Source: Ewingella americana ATCC 33852 (lineage in GTDB: Bacteria > Pseudomonadota > Gammaproteobacteria > Enterobacterales > Enterobacteriaceae). Taken from it: a stretch of DNA of 64,000 nt. The first letter of the stretch is position 1; every line of letters begins with the position of its first letter. The stretch is from NCBI RefSeq assembly GCF_000735345.1, contig NZ_JMPJ01000040.1, forward strand, positions 18,716-82,715, in the 5' to 3' direction. Shown here one piece after another: positions 1-8,044 of this stretch. The notes beneath the pieces are model-generated. The model worked only from the letters and a program-made list of their open reading frames with translations, had not been told where the DNA came from and made no database searches. The translations under genes and the position numbers were made by a program.

Positions 1-312
1 AAATTTACTTTAGTACTTTCAGGTTGCCCAACAACGGTCACCAGTGCCAAAGTTCGCTTTGATGGTAACCAAGTTTCTGGTGATAACAGCATACTGGCGG
101 TGACAAGTGGCACTGGTAAAGCGGGCGGCATAGGTATTAAGATTTACGATAGAAACGATAATCCAGTTAGCCTATACCAAGATTCAGCTGCATATCCTCT
201 AACGACAGCAGCTAATAATCTTGAGTTTAAAGCGCGTTATGTTTCACTGGCTAATACGGTAACACCGGGCGCAGCCGATGGTGCAGCCCAGTTTACAATT
301 ATCTATCAATAA
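1..312 (+). CDS. Fimbrial major subunit (FimA-like pilin), 5' end outside window
   Basis: The frame is open from the first base and ends at TAA 310-312, so only about the last 103 residues are present. The visible part has the pilin-domain pattern: a Cys in LSGCP, a run of beta-strand-like segments, a GIGIKIYD segment, and the C-terminal FTIIYQ with the penultimate Tyr that chaperone-usher pilins use in donor-strand complementation. It is followed by chaperone and usher genes on the same strand, so it is probably the main shaft subunit, polymerised at the outer membrane. Signal peptide, N-terminal donor strand and promoter lie left of the window. Confidence 0.88.
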   Translation, partial: KFTLVLSGCPTTVTSAKVRFDGNQVSGDNSILAVTSGTGKAGGIGIKIYDRNDNPVSLYQDSAAYPLTTAANNLEFKARYVSLANTVTPGAADGAAQFTIIYQ

Positions 313-356
313 ACCTAAATCATTAAATTTAATGTTTTAAGAAAAAATTGAAGCGT

Positions 357-387
357 TAGATCAAGGGTAAGTATTGCCCTTGATCTA
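357..387 (+). other. Intercistronic hairpin after the major pilin gene
   Basis: An 11-bp perfect inverted repeat (TAGATCAAGGG at 357-367, CCCTTGATCTA at 377-387) encloses a 9-nt loop. It lies between the pilin stop and the chaperone start. No clear U-run follows, so it is more likely a 3'-end stabiliser or partial attenuator giving excess pilin mRNA, as is common after major pilin genes, than a full terminator. That role is inferred. Confidence 0.6.
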
Positions 388-414
388 TTTGGAATATTTT
401 CTAGGGAAAACATC

Positions 415-1101
415 ATGGAAAGATGGCGAACTATGGTTTTAACAGCATTTCTGCTGTTTATGACCACATCGGTACAGGCAGGGATTGTAATAGGTGGCAC
501 ACGTCTTATTTATGAAGGTAATAAAAAAGAGGCGTCAATTACTATCAATAATCCCGACAAGCTACCCTATCTTATCCAATCGTGGATAGATGGTGAACTT
601 ATCTCTGGGCAAAGCAAAGCGGACAAAGCCCCCTTTATTGCGACACCACCATTATTTCGTTTAGAGGCTGAACGGCAGAACGTACTTCGCGTAGTACGTG
701 CGGGCGGCAATTTACCAGAAAATAAAGAATCCATATTTTGGATGAATATAAAATCTATTCCTTATGCAGACAAAAGGGAGAATTCGCTACAAATCGCCAT
801 CAAGACACGTATAAAAATGATTTACAGACCAGCAGGTATCGCCACCACGCCTGAAGAAGTCGTAAAAACTATTATATGGAAACGGACCGGTGATTCTGTG
901 CAAATCACTAATCCATCAGCGCACTATTTCACTTTCTTTAACGTAAAGATTAATGGTGCTGAAATTAAAGACGTTCCCATGGTCTCTCCGCAATCAACTG
1001 CCAGTTTTATACTACCGAAAAATATTATCGGAAATTCTCTAAGCTGGCAATATATCAATGATTATGGCGGGACCAGCCAGTCTTTTTTTCAGACATTATG
1101 A
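415..1101 (+). CDS. Periplasmic fimbrial chaperone (FimC/PapD family)
   Basis: This 228-aa protein has a signal peptide of about 22 residues ending VQA. The mature part looks like a PapD-type two-domain chaperone: the GTRLIYEG strand, an F-R-L-E motif near residues 82-85, the conserved ESIFWMNIKSIP motif (about 105-116) and the QIAIKTRIKMIYRP strand. It would bind pilins in the periplasm, donate a G1 strand and deliver them to the usher encoded next. The ATG has AGGGA about 7 nt upstream. Length is normal for the family. Confidence 0.93.
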   Translation: MERWRTMVLTAFLLFMTTSVQAGIVIGGTRLIYEGNKKEASITINNPDKLPYLIQSWIDGELISGQSKADKAPFIATPPLFRLEAERQNVLRVVRAGGNLPENKESIFWMNIKSIPYADKRENSLQIAIKTRIKMIYRPAGIATTPEEVVKTIIWKRTGDSVQITNPSAHYFTFFNVKINGAEIKDVPMVSPQSTASFILPKNIIGNSLSWQYINDYGGTSQSFFQTL

Positions 1102-1204
1102 ACGCTCATAGTTACTGAGCAGCCGTAAATAACGTTAGGGCGCTATGGATGCGCACTACCTGTCACGCCGGTTATTTGGCGGTGATAAGAAGGGAATCAA
1201 AATA

Positions 1205-3766
1205 ATGAAAAAACCGCAGAGAAACGGCTCAGTCGGATTCAAACATTCCTATCTTGCTTGGTTCATCTCATGCCAGCTTGCTGCCACGCTTGGCATAATT
1301 GGAATTGGCGTAGCGAACGCTGAAGAATATTTTAGTCCGGCTTTGCTTGAAATCGATAATCCAATGCAGGGAAATGCCGATCTTTCTATTTTCGAAAAAA
1401 GCGGCAACCAACCACCTGGTGTCTATCGCGTTGATATTTACCTCAACGGAACCATGATCACCACTCAGGATGTCGACTTTAGCTTATCTACTGATGCAGC
1501 AGGTAATCAAAGTCTACAACCTTGTCTGAACGCAGAGATGTTAAGAGAGTTAGGCGTCAAAGTCGCACTTTATCCAAACATTAGCGTAACGAAAGAGTGC
1601 GTAAACCTCAGCGAAGATATTCCACAGGCCTCTGCTCGCTTTGACTTTGAACAGCAGCGCCTAGACATTAGCCTACCTCAGGCATCGTTAAATCTTCAGG
1701 CTCGCGGCTATGTATCGCCAGAAAAATGGGACAGCGGTATTCCTGCTCTGCTTATGAACTATAACTTTACAGGCGCTAATCAACAGGCTGAAAATAATAA
1801 AAAGCAGGATAGTGAAAACTATTACTTAAACCTTAGAACCGGTATCAATTTAGCCGATTGGCGTCTGCGTAATTATTCTACGTGGAGTCGAGATAGCGAG
1901 GGTAGCAATCGCTGGAAATCGATTAATACTTACTTGCAACGCGACATTAAGGTATTAAAGAGCCAATTAGTCTTGGGTGATAGTACCTCACCAAGCGAAG
2001 TCTTTGACTCGGTTTCATTCCGGGGGGCGCAATTAGCTTCTGACGATGACATGCTTCCTGACAGCATGAAAGGTTACTCACCAGTGGTCAGAGGTATTGC
2101 TCGTAGCAATGCGCAGGTCACTATCAGGCAGAATGGCTATGTTATTTACCAAAGCTATGTTGCACCGGGTCCATTTAATATTTCAGATCTCTATCCAACA
2201 TCAGGCTCTGGTGACTTACAGGTCACGATTAAAGAGGCTGACGGAAGTGAGCAGAATTTGGTGGTGCCTTTTGCTGCTGTTCCGGTTTTACAGCGTGAAG
2301 GCCGACTCAAATATAGCCTGACCAGTGGTCAATATCGCTCTTACAACAGTGATACCGAGAAAACAGTCTTTTCGCAGGCAACGGCCATTTACGGTATGCG
2401 CTATGGCGCCACTGCCTATGGCGGTATTCAGACGGCCAGTAAGTACCAAGCTTTAGTCGCGGGTTTGGGGCAAAACTTAGGGCGCATAGGCGCACTATCT
2501 GCTGACGTCACACAGGCTTGGACAACGCAACAAGATACGCCAAAAACCAGTGGTCAGTCTTACCGTCTGCGCTACGGCAAGAGTTTTGTGGATACCGGTA
2601 CTAACTTCAGCATTGCGAGTTATCGCTATTCAACGGCGGGCTTCTACACATTGCAAGAGGCTTTAGACAGTTATAACAAAGGTAATAGCAACACTACGGA
2701 TCAGAAAAAGAACCGTTTTGAACTGACCATGAGCCAGAACCTATGGGATCAAGGCGGAGCTATTTCACTCAGCCTGGTCAAAGAAAGGTATTGGAACAAC
2801 AATCGCAGCACAGAATCCGTGGGCGTGGGCTACAACAATACATGGTCAGGCATTTCATACGGCCTGAATTATACCTACAACAAAAACGGTACAGACAGCT
2901 ACGGGTCCCGCACTTTATATACTGACCAAGTTTTTGCTCTTAACGTCAGCGTGCCGCTAAATAAATGGTTACCGGGTGGCTACGCCACTTATGGGATGAG
3001 CGGCAGTAAAAAAGGAAATACCACTCAGAATCTGGGCTTAAGCGGAACAGCGCTGGCTGATGATAATTTAAATTATAACCTGAGTCAGGGCTATGGCAGT
3101 GAAGGTCAGGGCAACAGCGGAAGTGCTGCTATCGATTATAAAGGCGGCAAAGGTGAGCTCAATCTGGGTTATAGCTATGACAAAAATCAGCGACGCCTGA
3201 ATTATGGGTTAGAAGGTGGAGTAATAGCCCATGAAAATGGTTTGACCCTCTCTCAGCCACTGAGCGAAACCATGGTACTGGTAAAAGCGCCAGGTGCGGG
3301 CGATGTCAGAGTGACAGGTAATTCTGGAGTTAAAACTGATGGGCGTGGATATGCCGTAGTGCCATACGCAACGCCATACCGTAATAACCAAATTGTCTTA
3401 GATACTCAAACACTGCCTGACGATGTAGATATCACCATGAGTTCAACGTCAGTCATTCCTGCCCGTGGGGCCGTGGTACGTGCAGATTTCAACCCTAGAG
3501 TGGGTCAGCGCGTATTAATGACCCTCACCCGCAGTAATGGCGCGCCGGTGCCTTTTGGCGCGATGGTTAGCGACCTCAACCACAAAGGTTATAGCGGAAA
3601 TATCGTCGGTGACGATGGTCAGGTTTATCTAACAGGGATGAGTGAATCTGGTCGATTGGGTGTGAAGTGGGGTAACGCATCTTCGCAATACTGCGAGGTG
3701 AATTATCGTCTGCCTGAATCAATTGAAGCCACTAGTATTGAGTTGTTGAAAGGGGAATGCCGATGA
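1205..3766 (+). CDS. Outer membrane fimbrial usher (FimD/PapC family)
   Basis: The usher forms the 24-strand outer-membrane pore through which chaperone-subunit complexes are polymerised. From the chosen ATG it is 853 aa with a signal peptide ending about residue 39 (VANA), then the N-terminal chaperone-binding domain (EYFSPALLEID), a long Tyr/Gly-rich beta-barrel, a plug region (YVAPGPFNISDLYPTSGSGD) and C-terminal domains with a paired-Cys segment (QYCEV...LKGEC). An in-frame ATG at 1145 would add 20 residues, but 1205 has AAGGGA at good spacing and starts MKK before the hydrophobic segment. Its stop overlaps the next start (ATGA). Confidence 0.94.
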   Translation: MKKPQRNGSVGFKHSYLAWFISCQLAATLGIIGIGVANAEEYFSPALLEIDNPMQGNADLSIFEKSGNQPPGVYRVDIYLNGTMITTQDVDFSLSTDAAGNQSLQPCLNAEMLRELGVKVALYPNISVTKECVNLSEDIPQASARFDFEQQRLDISLPQASLNLQARGYVSPEKWDSGIPALLMNYNFTGANQQAENNKKQDSENYYLNLRTGINLADWRLRNYSTWSRDSEGSNRWKSINTYLQRDIKVLKSQLVLGDSTSPSEVFDSVSFRGAQLASDDDMLPDSMKGYSPVVRGIARSNAQVTIRQNGYVIYQSYVAPGPFNISDLYPTSGSGDLQVTIKEADGSEQNLVVPFAAVPVLQREGRLKYSLTSGQYRSYNSDTEKTVFSQATAIYGMRYGATAYGGIQTASKYQALVAGLGQNLGRIGALSADVTQAWTTQQDTPKTSGQSYRLRYGKSFVDTGTNFSIASYRYSTAGFYTLQEALDSYNKGNSNTTDQKKNRFELTMSQNLWDQGGAISLSLVKERYWNNNRSTESVGVGYNNTWSGISYGLNYTYNKNGTDSYGSRTLYTDQVFALNVSVPLNKWLPGGYATYGMSGSKKGNTTQNLGLSGTALADDNLNYNLSQGYGSEGQGNSGSAAIDYKGGKGELNLGYSYDKNQRRLNYGLEGGVIAHENGLTLSQPLSETMVLVKAPGAGDVRVTGNSGVKTDGRGYAVVPYATPYRNNQIVLDTQTLPDDVDITMSSTSVIPARGAVVRADFNPRVGQRVLMTLTRSNGAPVPFGAMVSDLNHKGYSGNIVGDDGQVYLTGMSESGRLGVKWGNASSQYCEVNYRLPESIEATSIELLKGECR

Positions 3767-4866
3767 AATCGAACAAGGATAGAAATAATTTAAATAGCAA
3801 TATTTACCGACAGTCGGTGATCCCTGCTAAATACAAGCTTATTAATGCCAAAGTATTAACACTGCTGGGTGTCAGCATCGCCATGGGTCTGTTTAGCAGT
3901 GCAGCAAACGCTTATACCTGCGGGCCTGACACTAGTACTAAAGTCTATAATTTTAATATGAATTATAACTTAACCACGCCAGAAGATAATATGGCAGGGA
4001 TGGTAAAGCGTAATGCTTACTCCTGGAACACCGCAGGGGATTATACAGTTTCATGCGCATGTAATGGGACATATATGGCCCCGTATATTACAGCAACGGT
4101 GCCTGAGCACGGTGGGGTCGTTTATAATGACGGCACCAATAAATTCTACGCCATCAGCCGTTATTTAGCGGTATCAAGCAGTGTGTTTGTTGCGGGCGGT
4201 TTAAGAAGGGTAATCCCTGCACCATTCCATCTCAGTAATCAAAATACCGTTGGAGTAACATGCACTCGAAGTGGTTTCTGGGAAACTGGAAATAAAGGTA
4301 CTGTTTCACTCTATTTTAGAAGAGCCTTCGTTGGCGTGCAGACTATTCCAATGACTAAAGTTGTGGATATTTTCGTCGCCACAGACAGTACGAGTAAATC
4401 AACAGTTCCCGTTGCATCAGTCTTTATGAGTGGCACTGTCACAATCCCTCAATCTTGTACCATTAATGGTGGTGGCGTCATTACAATCCCCTTTGGGGAT
4501 ATCATCGCGTCTGATATCAGTACAAAGGGTCAAATGGCTAAAGGTTTTGTGCCAAAAAATCAGCAGTTAAACGTAGCTTGTAATAACATTTCTGAAGGTG
4601 TGAAGGTGAGCTTGTCATTCCAAGGGAAACCGGATGCCAGCGAACCGAGCGTTCTGTCAACTACTAACCAGAATGTAGGTGTGAAAATTGAAAATGTCTC
4701 AGGAGAGGTGATCCCACCAGTAAACGGAGGGTTGTCGCTGAATATGAATTACGCCACGCAGTCTGCAACGTCACAAATAAAACTATATCCAATAAATACC
4801 ACGGGACAAATGCCAGAGACTGGTAATTTTACAGCTACAGCGACCATTCAGGCCGAAATTGAATAA
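3763..4866 (+). CDS. Fimbrial tip adhesin, two-domain FimH-like
   Basis: A 367-aa protein with a long hydrophilic N-terminus before a hydrophobic core and a likely cleavage near SAANA-YTCG. The N-terminal part (about 50-220) resembles a lectin-type receptor-binding domain with scattered Cys. The C-terminal part from about GTVTIPQSCTINGG is a pilin domain. Two-domain proteins of this length in fimbrial operons are usually tip adhesins. The start 3763 overlaps the usher stop and has AAAGGGG about 7 nt upstream; the ATG at 3757 is too close to that site. The receptor cannot be deduced. Confidence 0.85.
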   Translation: MKSNKDRNNLNSNIYRQSVIPAKYKLINAKVLTLLGVSIAMGLFSSAANAYTCGPDTSTKVYNFNMNYNLTTPEDNMAGMVKRNAYSWNTAGDYTVSCACNGTYMAPYITATVPEHGGVVYNDGTNKFYAISRYLAVSSSVFVAGGLRRVIPAPFHLSNQNTVGVTCTRSGFWETGNKGTVSLYFRRAFVGVQTIPMTKVVDIFVATDSTSKSTVPVASVFMSGTVTIPQSCTINGGGVITIPFGDIIASDISTKGQMAKGFVPKNQQLNVACNNISEGVKVSLSFQGKPDASEPSVLSTTNQNVGVKIENVSGEVIPPVNGGLSLNMNYATQSATSQIKLYPINTTGQMPETGNFTATATIQAEIE

Positions 4867-4884
4867 TTTAGCGCGCTGTTACCC

Positions 4885-4913
4885 ATAGCATTCATCATAA
4901 GTATGAATGCTAT
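4885..4913 (+). other. Intercistronic hairpin between adhesin and minor subunit
   Basis: An 11-bp perfect inverted repeat (ATAGCATTCAT at 4885-4895, ATGAATGCTAT at 4903-4913) has a 7-nt loop. It sits 24 nt upstream of the next ATG. It is not followed by a T-run, so it is not a canonical terminator. It may modulate readthrough or mRNA decay. Confidence 0.55.
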
Positions 4914-4936
4914 TTAAAGTTTACAAGGATGTTCAA

Positions 4937-5470
4937 ATGAAGATTGTTACAATAGCAAAAATTAAGATGGTTACATTAATAATGCTAATTATTGGCGTAA
5001 CTCCTTATTCCCTCCAGTCGGCAACCCTTTTACAAGTCACTGGTAATATCAAAGCCGGGCCTTGCCGAGTCAATTTTCCTACCTCAGGCGTTGAGGTCAA
5101 TCTCGGCGAGGGAATACGACAATATACTTTAGAAAGAGCAGGCTCCGCAGCACCTTGGGTAGATTTTAGTCTGCAGCTAACTGACTGTCCTAAAACTACC
5201 ACTAACGTGACTTTGACAGTCAATGGCACACCGGGGTCAGCAGGTTCAGATACCTTTATCAATACTGGGTCTGCTACTAATGTACAAATACAAGTTCAAA
5301 ATCAGAGTGATAGCCGGATATTAGGTAATGGGGCTAATGTGACGCAGGCGGTTAATAGCGCTAACTCTTCCGCTGAATTTAGTTTGCAGGCACGGGCATA
5401 TTCTACTTCTGGTAATGCCAAGCCGGGGACTATAGCAGGCAGCATGCAGGTTAGCTTCACATATCAATAA
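4937..5470 (+). CDS. Minor fimbrial subunit (FimA/FimF-like pilin)
   Basis: A 177-aa single-domain pilin with a signal peptide (hydrophobic MVTLIMLIIGVTPYS, cleavage near LQSA). The N-terminal donor strand is TLLQVTGNIKAGPC, two Cys are spaced as in pilins (GPCRVNF and LTDCP), and the C-terminus is VSFTYQ with the penultimate Tyr. It differs from the major subunit, so it is probably a tip or adaptor subunit. The ATG at 4937 has AAGGA 8 nt upstream; an in-frame ATG at 4907 lies inside a hairpin and lacks a ribosome site. The gene follows the adhesin, whereas in fim-type operons the adhesin is last. Confidence 0.86.
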   Translation: MKIVTIAKIKMVTLIMLIIGVTPYSLQSATLLQVTGNIKAGPCRVNFPTSGVEVNLGEGIRQYTLERAGSAAPWVDFSLQLTDCPKTTTNVTLTVNGTPGSAGSDTFINTGSATNVQIQVQNQSDSRILGNGANVTQAVNSANSSAEFSLQARAYSTSGNAKPGTIAGSMQVSFTYQ

Positions 5471-5528
5471 GTAGGCTTTTAACTAGAGGAAATGATTATA
5501 ATTTACCGAGATTATTTGGTTTTGGAAA

Positions 5529-5568
5529 ATATTTTTCACTGCTGTTACTGAATGGCAGTGAAAAATAT
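5529..5568 (+). other. Long perfect inverted repeat before the regulator genes
   Basis: A 14-bp perfect inverted repeat (ATATTTTTCACTGC at 5529-5542, GCAGTGAAAAATAT at 5555-5568) has a 12-nt spacer. It lies between the last structural gene and the first regulator. The U-rich half is 5' and the A-rich half 3', the reverse of an intrinsic terminator. It could be an operator, an mRNA structure or a relic of a recombination site. Confidence 0.55.
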
Positions 5569-5616
5569 ATAGGCCATGCATTATGAGGAATATATTTTGA
5601 ACATCAAGATGAGAAG

Positions 5617-6336
5617 GTGCGTATTTTGCCAATGTCGCCGTTACACCGTATTGCATCGTCATCATTAATGAGGACCTTAGCTGTTAAAAACGGTGGGGTG
5701 ATAATTATGGAAAGTTGCCCAGTGACAGCCTTAGGAATGCGTCGTCTTCTGCTTGAAGATTGTGATATCGGTAAAGAGATTATTCATGCCAGCACTCTGG
5801 CGGATATTGTTCCGCTAATTAAGACACACCGCCCAAAGCTGCTGATAATGGATTTGTGCGGAGAAAATGAATCCGTGTTAGATGGGCTGAGACTTTTACC
5901 TTCTATTTATTCTCGCTGGCCTGAGATGAAGGTTGTGGTCTGCACCGCCTTCAGCGAATACATAATATTGCAATTGGTCGCTTCGTCAGGAGCTCACGGT
6001 ATCTTATTAAAAAGTGAACCCACAATCGCCTTCCTTAAATGTATTTCACAGACTATGACAGGAGGGAATTTTTATAGCCCTAAGCTACGTCAACTTCTGC
6101 GTTTGTCAGAATCAGATAAAGAGATAATGGCGCTAACCCGGCGGGAGCTTGATGTACTGACTTATCTTTTTTCTGGCATGAATGTCTCTTCAGTAGCCGC
6201 AAAAATGCACCGTGATATTCGCACCATTAGTACCCATAAACGCAACGCCATGGCGAAATTAGGTTTTAAGAACGACAGTGAGTTGTTTGCGCAAGGAATA
6301 TGGATGATGAAAGCCTGGCCTGGCGGGTGTTTCTGA
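5617..6336 (+). CDS. RcsB/FimZ-like LuxR-family regulator 1
   Basis: About 239 aa. The N-terminal part is a receiver-like domain (VIIMESCPVTALGM, then LLIMDLCGENESVLDG with an Asp at the RcsB phospho-Asp position, then LLKSE with the conserved Lys). The acidic pocket is reduced: where RcsB has Asp-Asp this has Glu-Ser. The C-terminal part is a LuxR helix-turn-helix (LTRRELDVLTYLFSGM ... TISTHKRNAMAKLGF), very like RcsB/FimZ. It probably controls the fimbrial operon and perhaps motility. The start is uncertain: GTG 5617 is the longest, TTG 5626 has AAGG at better spacing, and ATG 5632 is also possible. Confidence 0.82.
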   Translation: MRILPMSPLHRIASSSLMRTLAVKNGGVIIMESCPVTALGMRRLLLEDCDIGKEIIHASTLADIVPLIKTHRPKLLIMDLCGENESVLDGLRLLPSIYSRWPEMKVVVCTAFSEYIILQLVASSGAHGILLKSEPTIAFLKCISQTMTGGNFYSPKLRQLLRLSESDKEIMALTRRELDVLTYLFSGMNVSSVAAKMHRDIRTISTHKRNAMAKLGFKNDSELFAQGIWMMKAWPGGCF

Positions 6337-6394
6337 AATAGAAATACCCGGCCCATCTCAATGGCATACATCAAATAAAACAGGGAGTTATATT

Positions 6395-7048
6395 GTGCAT
6401 GTGATGCCAACTTCACCACTTAAGATAGCGCTGATGGATAGCAGCCCGCTAGCACTGGTCGGTTTAAGTTACTTTCTTGATTCGCTGGGTATCGCGAAAG
6501 AAGTCATTTTGCAAGAAAGTAGCCTTAAAAAAGTAACCGAAGCTTTTATGTATCAATCCGTTGATGTGCTGATCACTGATCTTTACAGTCAGAATGAATC
6601 CTTCACCGAAGGGCGAGATATTATTCTGAATTTATGCTCGCAACATCCTAATCTGATTCTGATTGTCTACACGTCATGTCAGTCCGGGGAAAATATGCGG
6701 CGGTTGCTTTGCGAGCCCAATATTAGCCTTATTGCGCGCAGTGAACCCTTAGCCAAAATTGTTGACTCTTTTAAGCAGGCGTTGCAGGGCCGGCGTTTCC
6801 TCAGTCAGAAGATCTGTGGCTATCTGTCGTTGCAAAACAGCTCGATAGAACTTTCCGCTCGCCGACTTACTTGTAGTGAAAAGGAAGTGCTTAAACAACT
6901 GTTTAACGGAATGAGTTTAGGAGAGATAGCCAGCTATCGTAACCTCAGCATCAAAACCATCAGTGCGCATAAGTGCAATGCAATGCGCAAATTATCGGTT
7001 AAAAACGATGCCGAATTATTTATGATGAAAGACAAGCTCTATCTCTAA
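6395..7048 (+). CDS. RcsB/FimZ-like LuxR-family regulator 2
   Basis: 217 aa, paralogous in layout to the preceding regulator (both begin with an M-SPL-type segment). The receiver-like domain has LMDSSPLALVGL, VLITDLYSQNESFTEG with the Asp retained, and IARSE where an Arg replaces the usual Lys, so phosphorylation-dependent signalling is doubtful. The C-terminal LuxR helix-turn-helix is LTCSEKEVLKQLFNGM ... SIKTISAHKCNAMRKLSV. It starts at GTG 6395 with GGGAG 7-8 nt upstream. The gap from regulator 1 is only 58 nt, so they are probably co-transcribed. Confidence 0.83.
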   Translation: MHVMPTSPLKIALMDSSPLALVGLSYFLDSLGIAKEVILQESSLKKVTEAFMYQSVDVLITDLYSQNESFTEGRDIILNLCSQHPNLILIVYTSCQSGENMRRLLCEPNISLIARSEPLAKIVDSFKQALQGRRFLSQKICGYLSLQNSSIELSARRLTCSEKEVLKQLFNGMSLGEIASYRNLSIKTISAHKCNAMRKLSVKNDAELFMMKDKLYL

Positions 7049-7090
7049 AGCGCGGGCTTTTTGCAATAATCAGTTAATGGAGTATATGAA

Positions 7091-7118
7091 CGCCCTTCAA
7101 AAAAACTATTGAAGGGCG
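7091..7118. terminator. Hairpin between converging regulator and recombinase genes
   Basis: A 10-bp perfect inverted repeat (CGCCCTTCAA at 7091-7100, TTGAAGGGCG at 7109-7118) has an A-rich 8-nt loop. Its position between convergent genes suggests a shared terminator, but neither side has a strong U-tract. Confidence 0.5.
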
Positions 7119-7148
7119 AAAACAATGACTGTGACTAGATACGTAACA

Positions 7149-7694
7149 TTAAATTTCAACTGCCACATATTGCGAAGCCGTTGTAGCAGTATAAATCGTG
7201 GTATTTTGAATGTTGCGATGACCTAAATATTTCTGAATCACAATAGTATCAAGACCTTTATCCGCTAATGCAAAGCCACAGGCATGTCTGAGCATATGAG
7301 GATGTACCTGTACATCAAGTCCCCCCGTTTCACCATATTTACGTACTAATCTATAGAATTGCTGCCTCGAGAGTTGCCCGCCGTGCTTTGATAAAAATAA
7401 CCATGGTGTATCTGCATCAATAAATCGAGAGCGGAAGATTAGCCATTTTTCAATCGCAACAATTTCACGAGGTTGTAAAGGATGTTGGACCGCGAAACCG
7501 TTCTTCAAACGAGAGACGGAAATCCTGTTAGTTTTTAAATCAACGTCGCTGACCCGCAAATTAATCAGTTCTGTGACGCGTAAGCCATGTATGAAACACA
7601 TTAACAGCATGCATTCATCACGCGCGCTATTTCTCCCCATTGCTGTTGCTGCAATTATTTTTTCTATTTGTTTCTGATCTAAAAAATTCTGCAT
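7149..7694 (-). CDS. FimB/FimE-type tyrosine recombinase
   Basis: A 181-aa single-domain tyrosine recombinase, the compact size of FimB/FimE/MrpI invertases that flip fimbrial promoters. The catalytic set is complete (numbering from ATG 7694): Arg39 in GLRVTEL, Lys64 in SRLKNG, His133-x-x-Arg136 in HPHMLRHACG, His159 in LGHRN and Tyr168 in TTIYTA. ATG 7694 has AGGTGG about 8 nt upstream; a GTG at 7706 is possible. It is convergent to the fimbrial genes and at their 3' end, whereas fimB/fimE lie upstream of fimA. It probably drives phase variation of this fimbria. Its target repeats are not visible here. Confidence 0.88.
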   Translation of the reverse strand: MQNFLDQKQIEKIIAATAMGRNSARDECMLLMCFIHGLRVTELINLRVSDVDLKTNRISVSRLKNGFAVQHPLQPREIVAIEKWLIFRSRFIDADTPWLFLSKHGGQLSRQQFYRLVRKYGETGGLDVQVHPHMLRHACGFALADKGLDTIVIQKYLGHRNIQNTTIYTATTASQYVAVEI

Positions 7695-7706
7695 TTTTAT
7701 TTCCAC

Positions 7707-8044
7707 CTATCCTTGGTTCACTAAAGTATATATATAGCGATTTGTGGGAGTTAGTTCCGCTTATTTAATTATTTGGTTTTAGTTCACGGCGCTGAAAAAA
7801 AAGCTAATTGCGTAGTAATCAATAAAGCCCCCGCCAGATCCAACAGCTTGCTGAAGGGGACAGCGCGCCGGAACCTCGGAAAGCGGGCAATCTTCAGTGT
7901 CTCAGCTAACCCATTCATCTAACGAATAACCGCCATTTATCACCTTTGTTCCAGCAATCAGACCAGCAAGGTTTTGGCATGCTATGCGTGAAATTGGATC
8001 CATGGCTTTCTGGCGATGGATGATGCACCAACAGGAATAGACCG
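7707..8044. other. Junction between fimbrial island and flhB
   Basis: This 338-nt gap shifts from A+T-rich sequence near the recombinase to G+C-richer sequence from about 7820. It must contain the recombinase promoter (leftward) and the flhBAE promoter (rightward). A partial FlhDC-like half-site (CGCCATTT) occurs near 7931-7938, but no convincing second half. I saw no cheZ or cheY remnant, tRNA or insertion sequence end. Confidence 0.5.

Noticed and set aside
7820-7930. cheZ or other chemotaxis remnant upstream of flhB
   Set aside because: I read the frames and found no CheZ-like or CheY-like C-terminal sequence.
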